From Olleya namhaensis (GTDB lineage: Bacteria > Bacteroidota > Bacteroidia > Flavobacteriales > Flavobacteriaceae): 64,000 nt of DNA. Each line of letters begins with the position of its first letter. Position 1 is the first letter of the stretch. Positions 31,973-40,293 of this stretch are shown in pieces. Where the stretch lies: assembly GCF_900114005.1 (NCBI RefSeq), contig NZ_FORM01000005.1, positions 186,001 to 250,000 on the forward strand, in the 5' to 3' direction. A model generated the notes under the pieces. That model was not told where the DNA came from. It made no database searches and worked only from the letters and a program-made list of their open reading frames with translations. The position numbers and the translations under genes were made by a program.

Positions 31973-33205
31973 ATGACAGCAACTACTTTGTTTTATATTT
32001 TAATAGCTATTATAACCATCAGTTTTATAATTGATAACATTTTAGATGCGCTTAACGCGAAACATTATAACGATGCTTTGCCTAAAGACTTACAAGATGT
32101 TTATGATGACGCAGAATACAAAAAATCGCAACGTTATAAAGCTACTAACTATAAATTTGGGTTGCTTACTTCAACATTTTCTTTATTACTTACATTAGGA
32201 TTTTTCTTTTTTGATGGTTTTGCTTACGTAGATCAAATAGCTAGACAATTAACAGAACATTCTATTTTGATTACTTTAATTTTCTTTGGAATAATCATGT
32301 TAGGTAGTGATGTACTAACCACTCCCTTTTCTTACTACAAAACCTTTGTTATCGAGGAACAGTTTGGGTTTAATAAAACCACAAGAAAAACCTTTATCCT
32401 AGACAAAATTAAAGGTTGGTTTATGACCATTTTTATTGGTGGTTTAATATTAGGTGCATTAACTTGGTTTTATCAAACTACAGGTTCAACATTTTGGATA
32501 TATGCTTGGTTATTAATAACCGTTTTCACGGTGTTTGTTAACCTGTTTTACTCCAGGCTAATTGTCCCTATATTTAATAAACAAAGTCCATTAGAAGCCG
32601 GAAGCTTGCGCACTGCAATCTCTGACTATGCCAACACTGTAGGTTTTAATTTAGATAAAATTTATATCATTGATGGTTCTAAACGTAGCACAAAAGCAAA
32701 CGCTTATTTTTCTGGTTTTGGAAACGAAAAACGTGTCACACTTTATGACACTTTAGTTAATGACTTAAATGAAGATGAAATTGTTGCTGTCTTAGCACAC
32801 GAAGTTGGTCATTACAAAAAGAAACACATTATTTTTAACTTAGCAACCTCTGTAATATTAACTGGGTTTACCTTATATATTTTATCGCTTTTAATAGAAA
32901 ATCCAATGTTAAGTGAAGCATTAGGTGTCACAACACCAAGTTTTCATATTGGACTAATTGCGTTTGGTATTTTATATTCGCCTTTATCCGAAATTACAGG
33001 GTTATTAATGAACTGGTTTTCACGTAAGTTTGAATACCAAGCCGATAATTATGCTAAAACCACCTTTAAGTCTGAACCTTTAATTACGTCGCTTAAAAAA
33101 TTGTCTAAAAATAGTTTAAGTAATTTAACGCCTCATCCAGCCTATGTCTTTATGCATTATTCGCATCCTACATTACTGGAAAGAATTAAAAATTTAAGAC
33201 AATAA
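31973..33205 (+). CDS. M48-family (Ste24-like) membrane metalloprotease
   Basis: This 410-residue membrane protein has N-terminal and middle hydrophobic helices in the CAAX protease 1/Ste24 arrangement. The zinc motif is His-Glu-Val-Gly-His (about residue 272), and a downstream Glu-Tyr-Gln-Ala-Asp supplies the third ligand. Bacteria have no prenylated CAAX substrates, so a role in membrane protein quality control is likely. The open frame extends to 31937 inside the previous gene, but the ATG at 31973, 4 bases after that stop, gives the usual N-terminal helix. It is co-transcribed with the methyltransferase. Confidence 0.88.
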   Translation: MTATTLFYILIAIITISFIIDNILDALNAKHYNDALPKDLQDVYDDAEYKKSQRYKATNYKFGLLTSTFSLLLTLGFFFFDGFAYVDQIARQLTEHSILITLIFFGIIMLGSDVLTTPFSYYKTFVIEEQFGFNKTTRKTFILDKIKGWFMTIFIGGLILGALTWFYQTTGSTFWIYAWLLITVFTVFVNLFYSRLIVPIFNKQSPLEAGSLRTAISDYANTVGFNLDKIYIIDGSKRSTKANAYFSGFGNEKRVTLYDTLVNDLNEDEIVAVLAHEVGHYKKKHIIFNLATSVILTGFTLYILSLLIENPMLSEALGVTTPSFHIGLIAFGILYSPLSEITGLLMNWFSRKFEYQADNYAKTTFKSEPLITSLKKLSKNSLSNLTPHPAYVFMHYSHPTLLERIKNLRQ

Positions 33206-33253
33206 TTTTACCTTGATTTATTTTTTGTTTTAACTTGTAGTCAAATCGTTATT

Positions 33254-34060
33254 ATGAAAAAAATCAGCTGCTACTTAGTATTATGTTTAGTGTTTTTTGG
33301 ATGTAAAGACAACACACAAATCATAGATCCAATACCAGAACACGACACGTTTACAATAGCTTCTAAAGCAGTTAACGAAACTAGAGTTATCACTGTTTGG
33401 ACACCTCCCGAGTATAAAACATCTACTACTACCTTCCCTGTATTGTATATGCCTGACGGCGGAATTAAAGAAGATTTCTCGCATATTGCTAATACACTTG
33501 CAGAACTTATAAAATCAAAAAGCATTTCTCCGATTATTCTTGTTGGAATAGAAAACACGGACAGAAGAAGAGATTTATCCGGATTTTCTAAAGTTAAAGA
33601 AGATGAACAATATTGTCCATTAACGGATGGTGCTAAAAACTTTAGAGCATTTATTACTGATGAGTTATTTCCTGAAATCAATTCGCGTTACCGCACAAAT
33701 GAAAGAAAGGGTATTGTTGGCGAATCTCTAGCTGGTCTTTTTGTTGTCGAAACCATGTTACTAAAACCAGATACTTTTAATTTTTATATAGCTATGGATC
33801 CATCATTATGGTGGAATGATATGCACTTAGTCAAAACTGCATCGGATAAATTAGCTGCATTAAACAATAAAGAAATTAAATTTTGGTTTGCAGGATCTGA
33901 CGCTAAAGACATATCCATTGCGACAAACAAATTAGACAAACTATTAAAAGCAGAGGCGCCAGAAAACTTAATTTGGCAATACTCTGATGCCCCTAATGAA
34001 CAACACAACACCATTTTTAGAGCAACTAAAGACAAAGCTTTTAAATGGACGTTACAGTAA
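33254..34060 (+). CDS. Esterase D-like alpha/beta hydrolase lipoprotein
   Basis: This 268-residue lipoprotein (lipobox Phe-Phe-Gly-Cys, Cys17) has an esterase D/Fes-type hydrolase domain over about 30-265. The nucleophile Ser is in Gly-Glu-Ser-Leu-Ala-Gly (about 155). An Asp in the Phe-Ala-Gly-Ser-Asp region and a late His (Asn-Glu-Gln-His-Asn) complete a plausible triad. Relatives include ferric siderophore esterases and feruloyl esterases; the substrate is unknown. It is monocistronic and plus-strand. Confidence 0.82.
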   Translation: MKKISCYLVLCLVFFGCKDNTQIIDPIPEHDTFTIASKAVNETRVITVWTPPEYKTSTTTFPVLYMPDGGIKEDFSHIANTLAELIKSKSISPIILVGIENTDRRRDLSGFSKVKEDEQYCPLTDGAKNFRAFITDELFPEINSRYRTNERKGIVGESLAGLFVVETMLLKPDTFNFYIAMDPSLWWNDMHLVKTASDKLAALNNKEIKFWFAGSDAKDISIATNKLDKLLKAEAPENLIWQYSDAPNEQHNTIFRATKDKAFKWTLQ

Positions 34061-34095
34061 TTGCTTATCACTTATAGTAACTAAAACAAAAAACA

Positions 34096-34824
34096 ATGTT
34101 TAGACATCAAGGCAAAAGCAGAAACTTAAAACATAATCTGCGTATTGCTACGGTATTATCCTTTGTTGCCGGAATTGTTAATGTTGTAGGCTTTTTAGCT
34201 TTCAAACAATTAACAACAAATGTAACAGGTCATTTTGCACTATTTATAACGGACGTTGCTGATCTTGACGTTTGGAAAGGAACGATCTATTTTCTATATA
34301 TATTCTCATTTTTATTAGGATCCTTTACCTCTAGTTTTTTAATTGAATTTTTTAAAGAAAACAAACAGCTAAATGTTTACGTTTTACCCACACTTATTGA
34401 ATGTTTTATCTTAATATCTATTGGCTGTTTAAGTAATTTTATAATTATCACTTCTCCCAACATTATTGTTTGCTTGCTTCTTTTTGCAATGGGGCTTCAA
34501 AACTCTTTTGTAACTAAAATTTCAAATGCAGTTGTTAGGACCACACATCTTACTGGTCTTTTTACCGATCTAGGTATTGATCTTTCTCTATTGTTTTTTC
34601 CAAAATTTGACACCATAAGAGCAAAACTAAAAGCAAATATTAAACTTCGTATTTATATCATTTTATTCTTTTTTGCTGGTGGACTTATTGGTGGATTCTT
34701 TTACTCTAAAGTAAACCTAAAGTTGAATACCTTGATTATAGGTGCTGTCATTTTACTAATAAGTTTGTTCTATGATGATCTTAGGTATAAAGTAATAAAG
34801 ACTAGAAGAAAAAAAATCAAATAA
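34096..34824 (+). CDS. YoaK-like DUF1275 membrane protein
   Basis: This 242-residue integral membrane protein with six or seven helices carries the DUF1275 signature: Gly-Ile-Val-Asn-Val-Val-Gly-Phe, Thr-Thr-Asn-Val-Thr-Gly-His, and later Arg-Thr-Thr-His-Leu-Thr-Gly-Leu-Phe-Thr-Asp. No transport substrate is known for the family. It is 35 bases after the esterase and may share its transcript. The tail is strongly basic. Confidence 0.88.
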   Translation: MFRHQGKSRNLKHNLRIATVLSFVAGIVNVVGFLAFKQLTTNVTGHFALFITDVADLDVWKGTIYFLYIFSFLLGSFTSSFLIEFFKENKQLNVYVLPTLIECFILISIGCLSNFIIITSPNIIVCLLLFAMGLQNSFVTKISNAVVRTTHLTGLFTDLGIDLSLLFFPKFDTIRAKLKANIKLRIYIILFFFAGGLIGGFFYSKVNLKLNTLIIGAVILLISLFYDDLRYKVIKTRRKKIK

Positions 34825-34927
34825 TAGTAATTAACTAATATTTCTAAAAGAACAAAAGCCCTATTAATCACAAGTCCTAAATTAAACCATTAATAAAACT
34901 AATAGTCCAAGTATCAAATCATACCTC

Positions 34928-36058
34928 ATGACACGATACTTAATACTAGTACTCCTTTTTTTAGGAACACAATTGTCTGCTCAAAATAACATAAATCATT
35001 TAACAGCTACAATTATTGGTTCTGGATCACCTAAATATAATACAGAACGTTCTGGACCGTCAGTATTAATCACTTATAAAAACACACAAATATTGGTGGA
35101 TATGGGTAATGGTACTCAGGCCAATCTAAACAAAAACAATACTAAGATTAAAATGCTTGATGGCTTACTATTTACACATCATCATTTAGACCATAATGAG
35201 GAATTTGCGCCAATTTTTATTCAATCGTTACTTGGTGGAAATAAAATAATAATTGCAGGTCCAAAACAAACCGCTTCTATAGTTGATAATATTTTAGATA
35301 TTTATGAAGAAGACATCGCGTATAGACTCTCTAAATCCGATAGAAGTTTAAATGATGTTCTATCCAACTTTAAAAATAAAAACCTAACAGAGAATACTCC
35401 CTTTTATATCGGAGACATCAAAGTGTCATACACCTTAGTAAATCATACTATTGAAACTTTAGCCTATCGATTTGATGTTGGTGATGAATCTATTGTAATT
35501 TCTGGAGACTTAACCTATTCTGAATCATTACCAATTTTAGCTAAAAATGCGGACTATTTAATAATGGATTCTGGTGGTGCAATTGCGGCTGGTTCTAAAA
35601 GAAATGCTACAAATAACAAGATTAACAAACAGTCAACTAAAGAAAAAGCCCATGTTAATTTAACAGAAAGCTCTAAAATGGCTAAAGAAGCCAATACTAA
35701 AAACTTAGTATTAACGCACTTTACATTTGCAACAATTGATGAAGAAGCAACGACTACCCAAATTCGTGAAAATTATAATAACACAGTGTTATACGCTCAA
35801 GACTTAATGGTTATTACTTGTAATGACAGTATAGTTGAAAATAATAAAACACAAGTTGACCCTAAACAACTGTCTGAAATAAACACTCCAAATTCAGTAC
35901 CAAATTTCGCGAATATGCTGAAAAGAATGGATGATAATAGGGATGGAAAGATTTCGAAAACCGAAGCCAAAGGAAAACTAAAAGAAAATTTTACAAATAG
36001 AGACAAAAATAATGATGGCTATATCACTGAAGATGAACTATCCAAAAGGAATCAATAA
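34928..36058 (+). CDS. Secreted metallo-beta-lactamase-fold hydrolase with C-terminal EF-hands
   Basis: This 376-residue exported protein (signal peptide ending Leu-Ser-Ala-Gln at about 19) has an MBL-fold domain at about 22-300. The zinc motif is His84-His-His-Leu-Asp-His89, with Ser-Gly-Asp-Leu-Thr and Leu-Thr-His-Phe-Thr-Phe further on, like RNase Z or arylsulfatase-type MBL enzymes. The C-terminus carries two textbook EF-hand loops, starting at about residues 335 and 359 (Asp-x-Asn-x-Asp-Gly-x-Ile-x-x-x-Glu). Calcium may control stability or activity outside the cytoplasm. Substrate unknown. Confidence 0.88.
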   Translation: MTRYLILVLLFLGTQLSAQNNINHLTATIIGSGSPKYNTERSGPSVLITYKNTQILVDMGNGTQANLNKNNTKIKMLDGLLFTHHHLDHNEEFAPIFIQSLLGGNKIIIAGPKQTASIVDNILDIYEEDIAYRLSKSDRSLNDVLSNFKNKNLTENTPFYIGDIKVSYTLVNHTIETLAYRFDVGDESIVISGDLTYSESLPILAKNADYLIMDSGGAIAAGSKRNATNNKINKQSTKEKAHVNLTESSKMAKEANTKNLVLTHFTFATIDEEATTTQIRENYNNTVLYAQDLMVITCNDSIVENNKTQVDPKQLSEINTPNSVPNFANMLKRMDDNRDGKISKTEAKGKLKENFTNRDKNNDGYITEDELSKRNQ

Positions 36059-36092
36059 AAACAGTATAACAAACTATTGTAAACAAATCATC

Positions 36093-36995
36093 CTAATACT
36101 CCTCCTGTAAGGCGCTTTGAAGATTATAATGTATAAAATTAAAACCTGTTTCTTCAACTTTTTGAGAACTTACACGTTGGCTCTCAAATAACAAGATATG
36201 CATATCTCCTAAAATAAGCTTCATTGCAAACTCTGGAATATTAGGCAATAGTAATGGTCTTTTTAATTGCTTTGCTATTGCTTTTGTTAAATAAGTATTA
36301 GTCTCTGGATTTGGTGCTACACCGTTATAAATACCTTCTAATTTATGTTCTAAAACATGTAAAAACAAATTAGCAAGATCTGAAATATGTATCCAAGATT
36401 GCCATTGTTTACCAGACCCAAATGCCGCACCGACGCCAAACTTAATAGGTTTAGCCATTTCTGGAAGCGCTCCGCCTTTTGCAGATAGGACTAATCCAAT
36501 TCTAACTTTAGAAACCATAATATCCAAACTAGAAAAGGCATCTACTGCTTGCTCCCATTGTTCCACTACTTGACCTAAAAAGGACGTGCTAACTTCTTTC
36601 GAGTCCTCCGTATAATAATTAGTTAATGAATTTGGATAAATACCAATAGCACTAGCTGAAACAATTTGAGTAACTTGATTAGGATTATTTTGCAATGTAT
36701 TGAATATTAATTGAGAGGTCTGAACACGACTTAACAAAATAGTCTTTTTATACGCTTCTGTCCAACGTTTAGAAATGCTAGCACCAACCAAATGGATAAT
36801 TGCTTGCACATCTTCTAAGCACGCCACATCAATCTCGTTTTTAGAGGGATCCCAATAAAAACCTTTGTAGTTTTCGGCTTTAGACAATTTGGATTTACTT
36901 GTTGTTAAATAATTAACAGCAATATTATTTAAGCGACATTGTTTTACAATTTCGCTTCCAATTAATCCTGTTGCTCCCGTAATTAAAATTCGCAT
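36093..36995 (-). CDS. TIGR01777-family NAD-dependent epimerase
   Basis: This 300-residue protein has a Rossmann fold with Gly7-Ala-Thr-Gly-Leu-Ile-Gly at the N-terminus, Ile-His-Leu-Val-Gly-Ala-Ser-Ile near residue 67 and a C-terminal DUF1731-like part (about 245-295). It belongs to the extended short-chain dehydrogenase family once linked to cell-division SulA by misannotation. Substrate unknown. It is cytoplasmic and probably monocistronic. Confidence 0.88.
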   Translation of the reverse strand: MRILITGATGLIGSEIVKQCRLNNIAVNYLTTSKSKLSKAENYKGFYWDPSKNEIDVACLEDVQAIIHLVGASISKRWTEAYKKTILLSRVQTSQLIFNTLQNNPNQVTQIVSASAIGIYPNSLTNYYTEDSKEVSTSFLGQVVEQWEQAVDAFSSLDIMVSKVRIGLVLSAKGGALPEMAKPIKFGVGAAFGSGKQWQSWIHISDLANLFLHVLEHKLEGIYNGVAPNPETNTYLTKAIAKQLKRPLLLPNIPEFAMKLILGDMHILLFESQRVSSQKVEETGFNFIHYNLQSALQEEY

Positions 36996-37094
36996 TACTT
37001 TTTTTATTAAAAATACGAATAAGTAATACTAACTTTTAACGGTTTAAGTAAGCTTTAACGTTTAATTATAAGAATAAAAAAACACTTCGGACAA

Positions 37095-37781
37095 CTAAAT
37101 TTTTACAGCTCTTAAAATATGACGTTTATTTGGCGGTCCCGGTAATCGATCTACTTTAAAACCTGCACTAATCATAGCACGTCTTGCTGCACCTTGTGCA
37201 CAATACGTAATTAATATACCGTTTGTTTTAAGCGCCTCGAACATAATTTTAAAAATAGGCTCTGTCCATAATTCTGGTTGTGCACCTGGACCAAACGCAT
37301 CATAATAAATGACATCATATTGTGCTTTGTCCTCTAATTTAAAAATATCAATATTACGCTTTTCAAGACTAAATTGATCTGTAAGTTGATGTTGCTCTTC
37401 CCAAGAGACATCGTGCATTTGATTAAAAACTGATTGCTTGTCTTTTTTCAAAAATAAATCAGGGTAATTTAATTGTGCTACAATATCTAGTCCTACAGGA
37501 AAGGTTTCTATACCAACATAGTTGATATTTACTGGCAATGCTTCTGTTTTTAAAAACGTATTAAAAGCATTTAATCCAGACCCAAAGCCAACTTCTAAAA
37601 TAGAACAGGATTGTTTTAAGTCCTGCTCCTTTTCAGAAGACAAAACAGAAAACAATCCTGCATTTATATATACAAAGTTAGACTCTTCTATTGCGCCATA
37701 AGTAGAATGATATAAGGCATTATACTTGGGATGTAACAAAGTTGAAGATCCGTCTTTTGTTAATTCTATTTGTGGTTTCAC
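37095..37781 (-). CDS. mnmD: tRNA (mnm5s2U34) methyltransferase MnmD
   Basis: This 228-residue stand-alone SAM-dependent methyltransferase corresponds to the N-terminal half of E. coli MnmC. The motifs are Ile-Leu-Glu-Val-Gly-Phe-Gly-Ser-Gly-Leu-Asn (about 63-73) and Tyr-Tyr-Asp-Ala-Phe-Gly-Pro-Gly-Ala-Gln-Pro-Glu-Leu-Trp (about 160-174). It makes the last methylation at the wobble uridine of certain tRNAs. The oxidoreductase half of MnmC is absent, as usual in Bacteroidota. Its start base coincides with the end of the DUF4920 gene upstream, so the two are coupled. Confidence 0.88.
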   Translation of the reverse strand: MKPQIELTKDGSSTLLHPKYNALYHSTYGAIEESNFVYINAGLFSVLSSEKEQDLKQSCSILEVGFGSGLNAFNTFLKTEALPVNINYVGIETFPVGLDIVAQLNYPDLFLKKDKQSVFNQMHDVSWEEQHQLTDQFSLEKRNIDIFKLEDKAQYDVIYYDAFGPGAQPELWTEPIFKIMFEALKTNGILITYCAQGAARRAMISAGFKVDRLPGPPNKRHILRAVKI

Positions 37782-38311
37782 TATTTAGTATCTACTAATA
37801 GTACACCATCTGCTTCAAAAGAATACGTACGTTTTGGTTCTGTAATTTTCTCAATTTCTTCTTTAGATGCGCCTTTATCTTCAGCATAATGACGTTGCTC
37901 ATCTACAGGCACCTCTTTAACATATGCCATTCCATTTACAATTACCATTTGTCCTGCAATGTCTTTTGGCATAAAAAAACCATAGTCTTTAAACTTTACC
38001 ATCACTTCATTACCATCTCCTAAATCTGCTGTCATCCAACAGCCTTTAGCTTGGCAAACTTCTTTTACTTTTAACGTTACTTTAGCAGGAATGCTATCTC
38101 CAGACTTTAAATCTTTATAATGGGCTATCATAGATCTAGATGCAATAGCGTCGTTAGCTATAATCTCTTTTCCAAACGGCTTAAAAGTAATAGCATCTGC
38201 TCGCTCCGTTGCTTCTTTTTTAGCAACTTCTGCAGCATCTTGCTGCTTAGTGTCGTTTTTACAAGCAACTATTGTTACTAATAGTGCTAATAAGATGAAA
38301 TAATTTCTCAT
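37781..38311 (-). CDS. DUF4920 lipoprotein
   Basis: This 176-residue lipoprotein (lipobox Val-Ala-Cys, Cys17) has the DUF4920 region at about 45-170: Val-Cys-Gln-Ala-Lys-Gly-Cys-Trp-Met and Phe-Phe-Met-Pro-Lys-Asp. The Cys-x4-Cys-Trp motif may bind metal or form a disulphide. Function unknown. It overlaps mnmD by one base. Confidence 0.85.
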   Translation of the reverse strand: MRNYFILLALLVTIVACKNDTKQQDAAEVAKKEATERADAITFKPFGKEIIANDAIASRSMIAHYKDLKSGDSIPAKVTLKVKEVCQAKGCWMTADLGDGNEVMVKFKDYGFFMPKDIAGQMVIVNGMAYVKEVPVDEQRHYAEDKGASKEEIEKITEPKRTYSFEADGVLLVDTK

Positions 38312-38387
38312 GGTGTTATCTATTAAATTATGTTATTCAAAGATAGTATTTTAAGTGCAATAGCATACTTTCTAATTTATATTTCTG

Positions 38388-38395
38388 TATTTTTG
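38388..38395 (+). promoter_or_regulatory. -7 element of ilvE
   Basis: TATTTTTG fits TAnnTTTG. Because it covers the upstream GTG at 38395, that codon cannot be in the transcript, which supports the ATG at 38419 as the start of ilvE. Confidence 0.55.
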
Positions 38396-38418
38396 TGTCA
38401 GAAAAACAACCACAAAAT

Positions 38419-39486
38419 ATGGCAGCTTTAACCAAAAACGACATAAAAATTACACGAACTGAATCTTCAAAAATAAGTTCGATTGATTTTAACAATTTAG
38501 CATTCGGACAAGTGTTTTCTGATCACATGCTAATTTGCGATTATAAGAATGGTAAGTGGCACACTCCAGAGATTGTTCCTTACAGCCCAATTACTTTAGA
38601 TCCATCAGCGAAAATTTTTCATTATGGACAGTCTATTTTTGAAGGTATGAAAGCCTACAAAGATGATAAAGAAGATGTCTTTATGTTTAGGCCTATGGAT
38701 AATGTAAGACGCTTAAATGTGTCTGCTAAACGTTTATCTATTCCTGAGTTACCAGAAGCGTATTTCATGGAAGGTTTAAAAGCCCTTTTAGAAGTGGAAA
38801 AAGATTGGATCCCAACTGCAGAAGGAAGTTCTTTATATATTAGACCATTTATTTTTGCATCAGGAAAAGGATTTCATGCCTCTCCTGCTGATGAGTATAA
38901 ATTTATTATTTGTGCGGCACCTTCAGGCGCTTATTTTTCTGGAAAAGTTAATGTTTTAATAGAAGAAACGTACTCACGTAGTGCAAACGGTGGTGTAGGA
39001 TTTGCTAAAGCTGGTGGTAATTATGCTGGACAGTTTTATCCAACACAATTAGCAAAAGCAAAAGGATACCAACAAGTTATTTGGACCGACGATACTACGC
39101 ACGAATTTATAGAAGAAGCTGGTGCGATGAATGTCTTTATTCGTATTAACGATACCCTTTTAACATCTCCTGTAAGTGACCGTATTTTAGACGGAATTAC
39201 CAGAAAAAGTATTTTACAATTAGCAGAAGCTGAAGGCTTAAAAACAGACGTTAGAAAAGTAAAAGTTAGTGAGTTAGTTGAAGCATCTAGAAATGGAAGT
39301 TTAAAAGAAATGTTTGGAGCAGGAACAGCTGCAGTAATTTCTCCAATTTCTGGTTTTGGATTTAGAGGCGAAGATTTTATAATTCCAGAACAAGATGCTT
39401 CTTTTGCATCAAAATTAAAAAATCGTATTGTAGCAATACAAACTAATAAAGTTGAAGACCCGTTTGGATGGCGTGTAAAACTTTAA
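38419..39486 (+). CDS. ilvE: Branched-chain amino acid aminotransferase
   Basis: This 355-residue PLP enzyme of fold type IV interconverts Leu, Ile and Val with their 2-oxo acids. Visible are Phe-His-Tyr-Gly-Gln-Ser-Ile-Phe-Glu-Gly-Met-Lys-Ala-Tyr, the Lys in Gly-Phe-Ala-Lys-Ala-Gly-Gly-Asn-Tyr-Ala that forms the Schiff base, and Glu-Glu-Ala-Gly-Ala-Met-Asn. The length fits the larger IlvE type (BCAT, about 355). An 8-residue longer GTG start is rejected because the promoter overlaps it. It is monocistronic, with a terminator at 39522-39553. Confidence 0.93.
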   Translation: MAALTKNDIKITRTESSKISSIDFNNLAFGQVFSDHMLICDYKNGKWHTPEIVPYSPITLDPSAKIFHYGQSIFEGMKAYKDDKEDVFMFRPMDNVRRLNVSAKRLSIPELPEAYFMEGLKALLEVEKDWIPTAEGSSLYIRPFIFASGKGFHASPADEYKFIICAAPSGAYFSGKVNVLIEETYSRSANGGVGFAKAGGNYAGQFYPTQLAKAKGYQQVIWTDDTTHEFIEEAGAMNVFIRINDTLLTSPVSDRILDGITRKSILQLAEAEGLKTDVRKVKVSELVEASRNGSLKEMFGAGTAAVISPISGFGFRGEDFIIPEQDASFASKLKNRIVAIQTNKVEDPFGWRVKL

Positions 39487-39521
39487 TTAGAACATATAAA
39501 TATATCTAGTTTTTAGATAGC

Positions 39522-39553
39522 AAAAAAAAGCAACCAATTGGTTGCTTTTTTTT
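39522..39553. terminator. Bidirectional terminator, 32-bp perfect palindrome
   Basis: Eight A, GCAACCAATTGGTTGC and eight T form one continuous palindrome between the convergent ilvE and MazG-like genes. Confidence 0.92.
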
Positions 39554-39572
39554 GTACTTATATGTTAATAAA

Positions 39573-39959
39573 TTACTTATCCAATATTGCTTTTATATTT
39601 GGCTTAAAATAATTTGGTCCCTTTAATACTTTTCCATCTTCGCGATAAATAGGTTCTCCGTCTTCACCTAATTTACTCATGTTACTGCGTTGTATTTCGT
39701 TAAATACTTCTTCAATTTTATGTTGCATACCATGCTCTATAATAGTACCACATAAAATATATAACATATCTCCTAAAGCATCTGCAACTTCGACTAAATC
39801 GTTATTTTGTGCAGCCTCGAAATATTCTGCATTTTCCTCTCGCATTAGTTCAAAACGCAATTTATTTTTAGCCTTACCTAAATCCGCTTTTGGCGCCTCT
39901 TTATGTCCTATTTTAAAAGCTGTATGAAAAGCTTTTACTGCTTCAATTTTATCTTGCAT
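39573..39959 (-). CDS. MazG-like nucleoside triphosphate pyrophosphohydrolase
   Basis: This 128-residue all-alpha NTP pyrophosphatase has the metal motif E-x2-E...E-x2-D: Arg-Glu-Glu-Asn-Ala-Glu-Tyr-Phe-Glu (about 35-43), then Glu-Val-Ala-Asp-Ala-Leu-Gly-Asp (about 57-64). Such enzymes hydrolyse non-canonical or excess NTPs to NMP and pyrophosphate. The C-terminal tail (Tyr-Arg-Glu-Asp-Gly-Lys-Val-Leu-Lys-Gly-Pro) is typical of a phage/bacterial subgroup. It is cytoplasmic. Confidence 0.85.
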   Translation of the reverse strand: MQDKIEAVKAFHTAFKIGHKEAPKADLGKAKNKLRFELMREENAEYFEAAQNNDLVEVADALGDMLYILCGTIIEHGMQHKIEEVFNEIQRSNMSKLGEDGEPIYREDGKVLKGPNYFKPNIKAILDK

Positions 39960-40023
39960 GTAATTGTTGTTTTATTCTTTGATGTTAGTCCTTAGTTTTA
40001 GTAATTTTGCTTAAAAATAAATT

Positions 40024-40209
40024 ATGTTTAGTAAAGGACAAATCGTTTTTGGAGTTTTATTCGCTATTGCTTTTATTTTAGTGCTTATAAGAATGTACAG
40101 AAAAGATTTAAAACTACATAAAGCACACTTTAAAGGTGTCCCATGGGTACTTCTAGCCTTCCTTGGTTTTATTGGGATGATTGTGGCTATTAAAGTTATA
40201 TTTAAATAA
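40024..40209 (+). CDS. Small two-helix membrane protein, conserved in the family
   Basis: This 61-residue protein has two hydrophobic helices (about 6-22 and 41-58) joined by a basic loop with Arg-Met-Tyr-Arg-Lys-Asp and Leu-His-Lys-Ala-His. I recognise the general type from other Flavobacteriaceae but not a function. It is divergent from the MazG-like gene, with its own terminator at 40233-40269. Confidence 0.7.
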   Translation: MFSKGQIVFGVLFAIAFILVLIRMYRKDLKLHKAHFKGVPWVLLAFLGFIGMIVAIKVIFK

Positions 40210-40232
40210 AAACGACACTATTTTTAAGTAAT

Positions 40233-40269
40233 AAAAAAAGCCTTAATCTAAATTAGATTAAGGCTTTTT
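40233..40269. terminator. Bidirectional terminator
   Basis: AAAAAGCCTTAATCTA pairs with TAGATTAAGGCTTTTT across an AAT loop between convergent genes. Confidence 0.9.
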
Positions 40270-40293
40270 AATTTCCGCGTAAGCGTTATAATT

